Shown here: positions 1-10,029 of the stretch, piece by piece | Layout of the letters: each line of letters opens with the position of its first letter | Position numbering within the stretch: position 1 is the stretch's first letter | NCBI GenBank assembly: GCA_024516035.1 | Contig: CM044957.1 | Span: 18,373,224 to 18,437,223, forward strand | Length of the DNA stretch: 64,000 nucleotides | DNA from: Bactericera cockerelli | Lineage: Eukaryota; Arthropoda; Insecta; Hemiptera; Triozidae | Direction of reading: 5' to 3' | Position numbers and translations under genes: made by a program | Notes under the pieces: generated by a model | What the model saw: the letters and a program-made list of their open reading frames with translations, nothing else | Told to the model about the DNA's origin: nothing | Database searches by the model: none

Positions 1-849
1 TGTAAAATCATGAAAAATAATAATATTTTATCTTTAGACAACAGAAGGGACAATAGCGACATAATCTTTCTATACAGGGTGTCCCGTATACAGATGCAAA
101 TATTTTGAGGGTAGGTTCAGCCCACCGTGGACTATCATATGAGCGAAACTTGCAGTGGGGCATTTTGCTTCGTTAAAGAGTTATGGCCAAATTCCTGTTT
201 TTCCCACAGGTCTAGAGGTCACTTAGATCGATGCACGTTTTTAAAGAAATGGTAGCCAGTAAGTAATTTTTGACTTCATGTATGGATAGTCATGCATATT
301 TCCCTTGAAATGCAGTTGGTTGCATGAAAAAATATTGAAAGACCAGAGAGATATTTAATCATAAGTTCAATATTTTTCTAAAATTCGATTTTTCCCTGTT
401 TTCCCTTTCGTGAATTTAGAGTACTTCTACAGTTGGAATTCTGCGTATCACTAGGTAAAAAAATACCCTTTGCTATTTTGTTTCAATAAATACAAAGTTC
501 TTTCAGACGCGTGAAGGAACGAATGAGATACGCCTTATCAAACGGCACCAGAAGGAGAGAAACACATCTTTTAAATTTTGAATCTGGGCGCTATTGCATT
601 TTGAAGAACACTCGATGCCTGAAGCGGTCTGTGTGACTATTTTTGTGCCAACTGGAAGTTATAAATGAAAATTTTCTGAGTACAATTAGTTCTATTAACC
701 AACTATATCCATCAAATCTAATAGTTAAAATAACAAGGCGATCAATTTGTTCGGTGGAAGAGAAAGCCACAAGCTTTAAACCTCGCCCTTGGTTCGCTAC
801 ATATTCTTTTGGGTTCTTTTCATTTCATATCCTCTGTTGCAGAATGTAT

Positions 850-883
850 CATGTTTGTAGTTTATCAATAAACTACAAACATG
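850..883. repeat. Perfect hairpin inside the TIR element
   Basis: CATGTTTGTAGTTTA at 850-864 is followed by the loop TCAA and its exact complement at 869-883. It lies in the interior of the 75-1908 element. Function unknown. Confidence 0.85.
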
Positions 884-1162
884 TATCACTGTATCACCAC
901 CCTTGATCAGTCTTTGTTTATATTTATTTCACAAATTGTTACCATGTTCATTGTAAAAAAAAAATGTAAATAAAGCTTGGTCCAATTGTTTATAAAATAA
1001 AAATAAAGTATTAATAATAATAGTAACCTTAAGGTTGGATGTTCGAGTTTTACCCAAGGTTAATTTTCGGCACTATTTGTTATGTTTTTGATATCATGAT
1101 TGTGATAAACACAAAAATGATATTTTTAATTATACTTCTAAAGTAAAATCATAATTTTTGTT

Positions 1163-1300
1163 GGTAGCGCAGAGTCTTTCTCCATGTGTATTCTTTTTCC
1201 ATAATTACACCACTGGTTGCTGCTTTCGTTGCAGCCTCTCTCATTTTTCCTCATGATAACCCTGTGATTCCGTAACCCCATTCACATAAAATGTTCACAC
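1163..1300 (-). repeat. Divergent SINE-B-like fragment
   Basis: The order of short blocks (GTAGCGCAG, a CACCACTGGTTGCTGC-like stretch, CTCATTTTTCCTCATGA) follows the tail of the SINE at 3782-4082 read on the same strand. The tRNA-like head is not recognisable. It could be an old copy or a chance resemblance. Confidence 0.3.
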
Positions 1301-2604
1301 CGACCGACCACTGTGAATGATCAATTTCCCTCTGTTAAACATCCCAGAGCAGTGTATTTATACCTCAAATTACGCGCCAATTCTGTTAAAATTCAGCCAG
1401 CTTTGAATTTTCCATCATGATTCAGAAGTGTTTTTTGAGCTTTGTGTGTACTGCGTTCCATGATCTTTAAAGTAATATAAATGAGCTTTCTTTTTTATAA
1501 AACTAAACATAATAGGGTATTTTTTTAACTAGTGATACGCAGAATTGCAATTGTAGAAGTACTCTAAATTCACGAAAGGGAAAACAGGGAAAAATCAAAT
1601 TTTAGAAAAGTATTGAACTTATGATTAAATATCTCTCTGGTCTTTCAATATTTTTTTATGCAACGAACTGCATTTCAAGGGAAATATGCATGACTATCCA
1701 TACATGAAGTCAAAAATTACTTACTGGCTATCATTTCTTTAAAAACGTGCATCGATCCAAGTGACCTCTAGACCTGTGGGAAAAACAGGGATTTGGCCAT
1801 AACTCTTTAACGAAGCAAAATGCCCCACTGCAAGTTTCGCTCATATGATAGTCCACGGTGGGCTGAACCTACCCTCAAAATATTTGCATCTGTATACGGG
1901 ACACCCTGTATAAAATTTTAAATGAGCTGACATTATTGCCTGAATTAAATGAAAATATCCGATTCCGTAATATAGGCCGAAATACTCGGAACAAAGACAT
2001 TTTTGATTTAGATTTCTGCTCAAAAAACTATACCTTCCACAAACCACTAAATAGAATGATGAGATTATTTAACAAAGTTTCTCAGTCCGATTCATCCATA
2101 CATCCCTTCTCTTGTTCAATCAATGAAATAAAAGAAAAATTAAGAAAGATATTAGATACTTAATATTTGTTACAATTATAGGATATACCTATATTTATAA
2201 GATAAAAAATTTATTGTCTTTTTTCTATATATATCTTAACTATATATCTATGTATCTGAACTATATTTCTATGTATCGTAACTATATATATTATCATCAA
2301 ATAAACATGGGTTTACCCCGTCAATTTATGAAAATTAAAATTAAAATTAAAACATCTTCTCATTTCAAGTTTCAATGAACTCTTTTAAAAAATGTGCCGG
2401 CATTGTTAAGTGTTCTTGTAATATACACCGAAAACGGCCATGCCTGGGCCTATCCAAATGGTATTCCTTTTCCTTATCAAAGAATAAGTTACCAGCTAGT
2501 AGTAAATTTTACAGTTTCCTTGTTGCTTTCGGAAGATGAAAAAAATAATATCAAAGTTATTAGAAAGAGCATATTATAGAGAAAAATATTCGCTAATTCA
2601 ACTT

Positions 2605-2770
2605 TTGAATCAGTATAAGTAGAAAAGTGAGAAGTTGTATTAGATGTACTTACATGAATATCAGAATATACCTGGACAACTGTTTTCAGCTTATTTGCTC
2701 TCATCAGTAGGTAATAGTTCTGAATATCCATGCCATAAACTAACCTCTCTATTTCAATCAGTATAACAGA
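2605..2770 (+). repeat. Dispersed repeat R, copy 1
   Basis: The block GTGAGAAGTTGTATTAGATG, then ACATGAATATCA, CAGTAGGTAATAGTTC and GAATATCCAT, recurs at 19285-19430 (same strand) and in part at 24665-24757 (opposite strand). No ends or target duplication are visible. The rest of 2353-3025 is AT-rich with nothing recognised. Confidence 0.7.
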
Positions 2771-3583
2771 AGTTGTTAAAGTCAACTTTTTGCTCATAAT
2801 TTTTCAGTCTTACCAAGTCAACCCACTACCACGAACTGTCCAAAGGCTGATTGACGTTAGGTGCCTACTTCATGTCCCATTAATAAATAAGAATCGCTAG
2901 ATATCTAACATCCAGTAAAAGCTTTGCATTATTGACACTATGACATCTGGCTTGGATGCCTTATCTAAGAAAGACTTATGAAAGTTATGAGACATAATAT
3001 GTGTCATACAAGATAATATCATATACAGGGTGTAACAGACTAAATGTAAAATCTCTTAAGAGGTGGTAGTATAGATCATTTCCAACCATTAATGTTTTAT
3101 AACACTTTTGATTTAACTCAGTGGTTCTCGAGATATTATTTTTTTGAATTATTTTTACAAGTCCCCTGCCGCTCGACAAAGAATGGCATCTAACTCCGTA
3201 AATACAGTAGATGAAGCAATAGATTTAACTTTTTCCATAAGATAACAATATTTCACTATGATTTAGACTAGATTTATTCTTAAAAAAAGCACACGTACTG
3301 AAAAAAATCGGCAGCAGCGGAAAATTTATCGCGAACATGAAATCCACCTGAAACTTCAGCCGCCATTTTCTCAAAATACTGCCCTCATAAAGTATTGGTT
3401 TCATTTATGTAAAACTTGCTTGAAGTCTTATCTTTCAGAAAATATGACACACTTGATATAAAACTTTCATTTTATATTGAAACCAAGAGAAACTAAAAAA
3501 AAAGTCAGTCAGTACTACTAACTGTACCTACTAGGCTACCATCCGCTACCATCCTACTTTTACCTAGGGAACTAATTTTGTTC

Positions 3584-3760
3584 TTCAATTTGACAAATTA
3601 TGGTTGTCATTTACTTTCCAACGGCCCAAAAAATTAGCCTCAGACGATTCATTGATAAGGCTGCGGACTCTTAACTTGGAGGTCACTGGTTCGAGTCTCA
3701 AGTATGGCAAATATTTAGTAAGACGAGTTTGAGCTATTGTGACACCACGATCGTGATTAA
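3584..3760 (+). repeat. SINE-A-related tRNA-like head captured in the left arm
   Basis: GGCTGCGGACTC, then CTTGGAGGTCACTGGTTCGA and a tail (CGAGTTTGAGCTATTGTGA, then CGTGATTAA), parallels the SINE-A copies at 22265 and 50285. The head is mirrored in the right arm at 4372-4483, so it was part of the arm before or during formation of the inverted repeat. Confidence 0.65.
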
Positions 3761-3781
3761 TTGACCTTAATATTTTAGTAT

Positions 3782-4082
3782 GTATGTATGGTTTTATTTG
3801 TGGTGAAGCACAAGGCCTCTTCACATTTTTTGTGGGTAGCGCAGCATTACTAAGAGCCTCCTTTACTTTTCGAATTATTCTTTTACATTAATTTCTTTTT
3901 ACTCTGGTAATGCCGCCACTGGATGTTACTCATACAAGTAACTACTCATTTTTCCTCACGAGTTATGAGTGGACCCCGAACATCCAAGTTCAGAGCAGAA
4001 AAACTCCTGTCCCGCTGGGGATCGAACCCAGGTCACCATGCGTGCAACGCCTAGCACGCTAACTCACTCTGCCACGGTGAAC
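3782..4082 (-). mobile_element. tRNA-derived SINE (family B), complete, 24-bp target duplication
   Basis: On the minus strand it begins near 4082 with a tRNA-like head (GAGTGAGTTAGCG, then B-box GGTTCGATCCCCAGC) and ends near 3782 (CTTGTGCTTCACCACAAAT). It is 301 bases, flanked by an exact 24-base direct repeat (3758-3781 and 4083-4106) that begins TAATTGACC. Related copies lie at 6072-6240 and 26840-27118. It is nested in the centre of the 3026-5484 element. Confidence 0.85.
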
Positions 4083-4483
4083 TAATTGACCTTAATATTT
4101 TAGTATTCCATGTGTTTTATTAAAATTCGGTACCTACTAACATAATAATTTGTACCTCTATGTACCAACCTATGAATGTTCAGTATTTACCGTACCACCT
4201 TTATATACCTGTGGGTGTTAACTATGTAGGTACATTGTTATGTTTCATTTCATTCAAACCATTTTATCATTGAGACCCTTTCCTCTTATGAACAAATGAA
4301 CAATTACGATTAATATTCATTTCTGAAGCACCACTGCTAAAAGTATCATACATGGATACGTACATACTAATTTGCCACACTTGAGACTCGAACCAGTGAC
4401 CTCCAAGTTAAGAGTCTACTGAGGCAAACTTTTGGGCCGTTGGAAAATAAATGGCAACCATAATTTGTCAAATTGAAGAAAAA

Positions 4484-4939
4484 ATGTCAAAAAACGCTTG
4501 CATACGAGTCTGCAACCATTGGGACATTTTCATCTTTACTATTCAAGGTCTAAAACTTAACTGAACAAATTTCGTATTGTGCGCATGACACATACTTTTT
4601 CTCTTCTCTCTTTTAATAATTTAATATTTCGTTATTGTGCGCATGACACATACTTTTTCTCTTCTCTCTTTTTTTATAATTAAATATTTCGTTACATAAT
4701 TTCGTTACATAATTTCGTTACATAATTTCGTCACATAATTTCGTTACATAATTTCGTTACATAAATTCGTTACATAAATTCGTTACATAATTTTGGTTAT
4801 GTGCCAGAGCAAAGACATGAAAATGTCAATTTAATATTTCGTTACATAATTTCGTCACATAATTTCGTTACATAATTTCGTTACATAAATTTGTTACATA
4901 ATTTTGGTTATGTGCCAGAGCAAAGACATGAAAATGTCA
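4484..4939. repeat. 13-bp tandem repeat array plus 60-bp duplication
   Basis: The unit TTCGTTACATAAT is repeated many times at about 4685-4796 and 4835-4902. A 60-base segment with TGTGCGCATGACACATAC is duplicated at 4573-4685. The phrase GTGCCAGAGCAAAGACATG also occurs twice. The segment interrupts only the right arm of the surrounding inverted-repeat element. Confidence 0.85.
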
Positions 4940-5727
4940 AAAATTAGTTCCCTAGGTAAAAGTAGGATGGTAGCCTAGTAGGTACAGTTAGTAGTACTGA
5001 CTGACTTTTTTTTTTATTTCTCTTGGTTTCAATAAAAAATGAAAGTTTTATATCAAGTGTGTCATACTTTCTGAAAGATAAGACTTCAAGCAAGTTTTTA
5101 CATAAATGAAACCAATACTTTATGAGGGCAGTATTTTGAGAAAATGGCGGCTGAAGTTTCAGGTGGATTTCATGTTCGCGATAAATTTTCCGCTGCTGCC
5201 GATTTTTTTCAGTACGTGTGCTTTTTTTAAGAATAAATCTAGTCTAAATAATAGTGAAATATTGTTATCTTATGGAAAAAGTTAAATCTATTGCTTCATC
5301 TACTGTATTTACGGAGTTAGATGCCATTCTTTGTCGAGCGGCAGGGGACTTGTAAAAATAATTCAAAAAAATAATATCTCGAGAACCACTGAGTTAAATC
5401 AAAAGTGTTATAAAACATTAATGGTTGGAAATGATCTATACTACCACCTCTTAAGAGATTTTACATTTAGTCTGTTACACCCTGTATATAAATATAAAAA
5501 AAAGAAAATACCTATATCGATGGCAAAGAAAAAATCTTGGTCTTTTTATCAACAAAAAAAAAAGTTTACCTCTCTTCTTTTCACTTTTATCGTAGAAAAA
5601 ACTTGTGTACTCAATTACGTAAGATGAGCTATAACCCGCATGAGTTGTGCAAATACAAGCCCATGAAACGAGAACATCTTCACTTCTGTACAAGGTGTAT
5701 CCGAGATAAAAGACTGGGTGTAGAATG

Positions 5728-5893
5728 CTAATCATCATCATAGGCTGGCGTCATCGTGAACGATGGTAGCCAGACAGTGGAGGAATGACTCAGCAGTTCT
5801 ACCACTGTCTTTACAAAGAGGCGAATAATTGACAAGGGCCCCAGAACAAAGCCAATGCTAGTCTACTCCCTCTTTATGGTACCCCAACAGAAT
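5728..5893 (+). repeat. Dispersed repeat D, copy 1
   Basis: The core GGCGTCATCGTGAACGATGG, then AGCCAGACAGTGGAGGAATG, CACTGTCTTTACAA and ATTGACAAGGGCCCC, recurs at 19669-19902, 37494-37580 and 48598-48793, always on the plus strand. No tRNA-like head, TIR or tail was seen. It may be a SINE of unknown origin. 5485-5727 and 5894-6071 are AT-rich with nothing recognised. Confidence 0.75.
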
Positions 5894-6071
5894 GCTAAGT
5901 AGACAATAAATCACGGACTGGGGGTATTCAGATAGGTTGCTCTTATAATAATCAGCTGATTTGGCACTCAAAGAAGATCAGAATGAATTTGGGACGAAAA
6001 GTAAAAAAAATCTATGATTAAGGGAATCCAATAAGACTTTTCCATATCTTTAATATCCCAATATCTTATTT

Positions 6072-6240
6072 TTGCCTATAATACCGCCACTTATCGCTGC
6101 TAAAATCAAAGCAGCTACTCATTTTTCTGACGAGGTATGAGTGGACCCCGAACACCCAAGTACAGAGCAGAAAATATCCTGGGGACCGAACCCAGGTCAC
6201 CGTGCGTGCAATGACTAGCGCGCTGACTCACTCGGTGACT
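6072..6240 (-). mobile_element. SINE family B, partial copy
   Basis: The minus strand reads GTCACCGAGTGAGTCAGCGC, a B-box-like GGTTCGGTCCCC, then the tail with GGTGTTCGGGGTCCACTCAT. It matches 3782-4082. The 3' part of the tail is missing and no clear target duplication was found. Confidence 0.75.
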
Positions 6241-7260
6241 ATACTTATAAAATAATATTGATAATGATGATTAAAGTATAAAATGAATATGAAAGACAAA
6301 GGTCAACTACATAGATTCTGACTTCACCATACATTATGTATGTATGTACATGTACATACGTATAATGCACATTGCACAACCAGCAAAGTTTCTTGTCTGT
6401 TTTTAAGAAATTTCCGAAACGGATTTGAAAATATAGACAGACGTCAGAAAATAGCAAACGAACAAAAAAGCCATCACTATTGTGCCACATATGACAGGCG
6501 AAAACTTTTCCCGACTCCGACCTGGCGCAAACTTTACGACAAATCTGATGTATTGTTTTCAATTGAAAACTCTCCGAACTTTCTGAATATTCTAATTTCG
6601 ACAGCGCTTTCACTGCAGAGCGCATTTCCACCGTGAATTATGCAAACGTGCTGCACAATTGCACATCCTTGAACAAACATGAGTTTCGGATGCAGTTTGA
6701 CGTTTTGACAGTTTATCCAATTCTATTACGCTCATTTACTTTAGCTACTACTACTCTGATATTTAAGACATTTGAAAAAAAAAAAACCAATCAACCCAAC
6801 CCATGCTGGGTGAGGTTGATATTGGTAAGGTTTTGAGTTTCCACCACTGGAGGGTAGTTAAGGAGATGTTGAACAAAAAATAATAAACTGACAATTCAAA
6901 CTTATTCTTTAGATACGTATAAGAATAAGTTGGACCTTGTGTTTAATTAGAATTTTACCACATAAAGTTCCATTATGCCAATAAATAATAATGATTTTTT
7001 CTTTCAAATTTGACTCCTGTTTATTAGAAATATTAGAAATTTATGGGATGTAAAATATTATCGAGAATAATGGATACATGACATTTGTCATAATTATGAT
7101 TAAATGGTATTAGCTATTCAACAAAGTTTGATCAACAAAACAAAATTTAGGTACCAAGAAAGAATCGAAGCAATAATAATAGGTATAAAATCTTCTATCC
7201 ATAAAAAAGATAACACTACTCTGTACCTCCATCAATGTGATTATAATCTACTAACATCAA
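6241..7260. other. No gene recognised
   Basis: AT-rich DNA. Open frames of 67-128 codons at 6245-6836 occur on both strands over the same bases and match no family I know. They are treated as chance. Confidence 0.6.
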
Positions 7261-7264
7261 AGTC

Positions 7265-7935
7265 ATTATTATTATTATTAAATGCTTTATTAGATAATAC
7301 ATAATGTCCAGTACAAATAATTATTATTAAAAAATAGAAACAATATTACAATATTAGGAATAAAATGGATAGAAATAGATAAATACATAAATGTCCTAAC
7401 TAAAGGGCGGGGTGATTGTCTATGGCAATCTCTTCCACCCAACCCTTTGGTTGTGTGGAAGAGATGAACTTGTCATGAACTTGGACAGATTAAAAAATAA
7501 AATTTTAAATAGGTACAAGTTTAGTGATGATTTCTTTCTGTATATTTGGTAGAAAGGAAGGAATGGATTCACAAAAACCCTCGCCCCAGTCGTTATGATC
7601 CCCCTCACTCCAGACTGGAGGGATGTCTTGTATTCGTATTCTTCACAGCCTCGCTCTTGTGGCTCCCAGGGGGGAGATTCCAGTCCTTTCCTGGAAGTAT
7701 GATCATTTATTTCTGCTATCTGAAGGTCTGGCCGCGTGATCTGCATAACATGGGCTGCTTCGTGCTTTTCAGATGGTTTACACAAATGTTCTTTGCCCAA
7801 TACATCATTTAAGACTTTACCTCTAACATATTTTATTCGAAAAGAAATTCCTCCTATTTTTTGTAGACCTCTTTACTCCAAAAATGAAAGTTCTCTGAGG
7901 ATTCTGAGCGCTATCCCCACAGCCAGCTAGGCTAG
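7265..7935 (-). mobile_element. Possible LINE 3' remnant
   Basis: On the minus strand a decayed frame (7420-7800) is followed by GGTGGAAGAGATTGCCATAG and CACCCCGCCCTTTAGTTAGG, then GTACTGGACATTATG and AATAAAGCATTT, and an AAT-repeat tail at 7267-7280. The run of a short AAT tail after a small conserved block resembles LINE 3' UTRs of insects as I remember them. The protein fragment itself is not recognised. Confidence 0.35.
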
Positions 7936-8898
7936 CAAGAGCAATCATTTCCATTCTCACCATAAAATACATTAGTGGATTTAGCAGAATTCTTTAGACA
8001 CAAGGAACGTCTTAACGCAATTTTCATTTTAAAATTTTCTTCTTATCGATTCTAAAATAAAATTCATTCAAATAAAGATTTTAGACGAACGATGAAAAAA
8101 GTGGAGTAATGCAATTTGTAAAATAAATAATTGAAAAGTACAAACACAAATATTGTTTTGAGAAAGCTTTTATTGAAATTTGCATTCGCAGCTCTCACCC
8201 TCTGCCTTCAATACTTCCAATTTGAAATAATAATAAGGAGGATTCTCTGCTTATTATTAATAATTTTATATTTAATGGCTTTTGCTATGGAGAAACAATA
8301 ATTGCTCATCTCAGTGAGTGATAGCAGAAAAAAAGGAAGCTAATCCACTGACATAATAATAATAATAATGCAATTTCATTTTCAAACACAGATTTACGTA
8401 TTTAAATATATTAGAAAAATAAATTATCTTAAATGCTTTTCTAAATTATTTATCAGAGAATAATAAATTGTGGGATTAGTAGAGTGAGGGTTGGATACTA
8501 CTTAGAAATTTGAAAAGATCTCTTAAGAAAAGTGAAGAGTCAAAAGTAAGTGCCACTTTCCAATTGAATGCGATGAATTTAAATAAGATTTTTGAAGTAC
8601 CTATTACAGAGAGATAATAAATGATTTCTATTATGTCTTTTTTTTACTTTATAATTATGTAGGTACTAGGTATCGATTTTACCTGAAAGGCAAAGTGTTG
8701 TAATTTGTATTTGTTTCCAAAATTGAGGTGATAAAACCTCTGTGCGATAGGGCCGAGCCTGATAGGTCCCTGCTCATGTACATATTTTAGGATATGTCAG
8801 CAGGAACCTAGCAGCCGAATCTCGACCCGGCCATTAGTCTGATCCATTCGCATACGTTAAGAATTATGTTAGGAATGGTAAGTCGTGAACCGTTATGT
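7936..8898. other. No gene recognised
   Basis: AT-rich sequence with short ATA/AAT runs (8355-8372). A higher-GC patch at 8735-8870 contains ATAGGGCCGAGCCTGATAGG. It could be a repeat fragment, but no second copy was seen in the window. Confidence 0.6.
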
Positions 8899-8921
8899 TT
8901 TTTTTGGGGGGGGGGGGGGGG
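8899..8921. repeat. Poly-T/poly-G run
   Basis: Eight T are followed by about 17 consecutive G. Likely unstable in replication and error-prone in assembly. Confidence 0.8.
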
Positions 8922-9045
8922 ATTTAACGTCGCTTTCAACTGCATGGTTATACCACGACTAGGGTCTTACCCTCCATTCGCAGGAAACTCACGAACCTGC
9001 TACCTACGTTAACCTCACCCGGCCTGGGTTGGGCCGGAAGAGAAA
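8922..9045 (+). repeat. Dispersed repeat G, copy 1
   Basis: Contains TTTAACGTC, TACCCTCCATTCGC, TTAACCTCACCC and GGGCCGGAA in the same order as 58060-58340 (same strand). Family unknown. Confidence 0.65.
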
Positions 9046-9779
9046 GAAAAAGAGAAAGTAAAAACCATTATATTTATTCTGTTCGTATTATGATTTTGAT
9101 TGACAACATCAAAAGTTAACTATATGTACTTCATTGTTTTGAAATAAATCTGCTTTCACTATGACATTATTATTGTTTAACTAATATACTTACTTTTTAG
9201 TTTTAACACAAGAGACACCGGACAACCAAGTAATCCAAGTTAAAGAATTACTCACACATTTCGACATGTTGATTGTTGTTGTTCTTCCTATACCCAAACT
9301 TGTGTCTAATCCACAGATCCCTCTTCCTCCTTCTTTCTAATGGGACCCATCAGGGTTCCGGATATACAAGCACAAAAAAGCAAAAGTTAAATCTGGGATA
9401 ATGCAGAGGCAGGGGGGTTGGGGACCAATTAGTCTCCTCGTAATGAAACGTGGGGTTGAAACAGCTTGACTCAAACTCACAACACTTACAAAGAGGATGT
9501 CTTTTATAAATTCGGATTAGAGCTTTGTATAGAAGGATAAAAGCGACATTTGCAAAACAAAGACGAAGTGTTTTGTTTACAAGCCACACATAAGTCTTAT
9601 TTTGTTTAGTCATCTCCATTCAATTTGTTGTAAGTATATCTGGTGATCTAACGTTGGTTCTTATTCAAACTCTTCATTTCCAACGTTATTTTAAAGGTTA
9701 TCTAAACTACATTTAATCACAAACTCTTCAAAATGATGTGTTATACATAGAATAGAGATACATTTATCTAATAACTCTA
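9046..9779. other. No gene recognised
   Basis: AT-rich sequence. An 89-codon minus-strand open frame (9350-9619) matches nothing known to me and lacks supporting structure. Confidence 0.55.
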
Positions 9780-9819
9780 ATAACATAATTTGTTATTAGA
9801 AAATGTTTTTACGACTTTT

Positions 9820-10029
9820 TTGAAATAACATTGTTAGCGAACATTGTTCGCGAACATTGTTAGCTAACAATGTTCGCTATGCCGGGTCCACACTAAGCGA
9901 ACATTGTTAGCTAACAATGTTCGCAGTATGGACCCGGCATTAGAAAATGTTTTTACGACTTGTTTGAAATAACATTGTTGGCTAACAATGTTCGCTTAAT
10001 GTGGACCCGGCAAGTGTGGACCCGGCATA
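9820..10029. repeat. Cluster of palindromes built from AACATTGTTAGC/GCTAACAATGTT
   Basis: A near-perfect palindrome at 9892-9948 has ends GCCGGGTCCACAC and a GTATGGACCCGGC arm around a TTAGCTAA centre. Shorter copies flank it (9825-9887 and 9970-10028), and the surrounding AGAAAATGTTTTTACGACTT is duplicated at 9799 and 9941. It looks like a hairpin MITE that has partly duplicated in tandem. Confidence 0.75.

Larger units (their letters stand above)
75..1908. mobile_element. Non-autonomous TIR element with long inverted arms (CAGGGTG ends, TA duplication)
   Basis: The ends CAGGGTGTCCCGTATAC (75) and its complement (ending 1908) are flanked by TA at 73-74 and 1909-1910. The inverted arms match for roughly 380-400 bases (about 75-465 and 1520-1908) with few differences. 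The 1-kb interior has no transposase. TA duplication and CAGGGTG ends fit a Tc1/mariner-type non-autonomous element. It is inserted in frame-restorable fashion in a LINE ORF. Interior features are a divergent SINE-like stretch (about 1163-1300) and a perfect hairpin (850-883). Confidence 0.85.
1..2352 (+). mobile_element. 3' end of a non-LTR retrotransposon (LINE), interrupted by a TIR element
   Basis: Positions 1-74 read as the end of a LINE ORF2 (motif SLDNRRDNSDIIFL). Positions 1911-2163 continue it (NIGRNTRNKDIF, then RMMRLFN) to a stop at 2161-2163. This is the C-terminal tail pattern seen in CR1/jockey-type LINEs downstream of the reverse transcriptase. Removing 75-1908 plus one TA restores the frame exactly, giving the join FLYKILNEL. 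The 3' UTR (2164-2330) is short and ends in an AAATT-type repeat at about 2331-2352, which is taken as the LINE 3' tail. The rest of the element lies off the left edge. The clade is inferred and not proven. Confidence 0.7.
3026..5484. mobile_element. 2.5-kb TIR/foldback element with CAGGGTG ends, TA duplication and a captured SINE head
   Basis: Ends are CAGGGTGTAACAGAC at 3026 and its complement ending at 5484, with TA at 3024-3025 and 5485-5486. The outer arms 3026-3575 and about 4940-5484 are near-identical. A second inverted block, 3584-3715 against 4372-4483, continues the same arm. The arms therefore were originally about 690 bases, and the right one was later split by a 455-base tandem-repeat segment (4484-4939). 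The inner arm block contains a tRNA-like head with B-box GGTTCGAGTCTC. No transposase ORF is present. The element ends match the 75-1908 element but the interior does not. Confidence 0.85.

Noticed and set aside
4685..4902. Regular repeats resembling a CRISPR array
   Set aside because: The units are contiguous 13-bp tandem repeats without spacers, in eukaryotic DNA.
6245..6636. 128-codon minus-strand and 98-codon plus-strand open frames
   Set aside because: They cover the same bases on opposite strands, and neither resembles a known protein.
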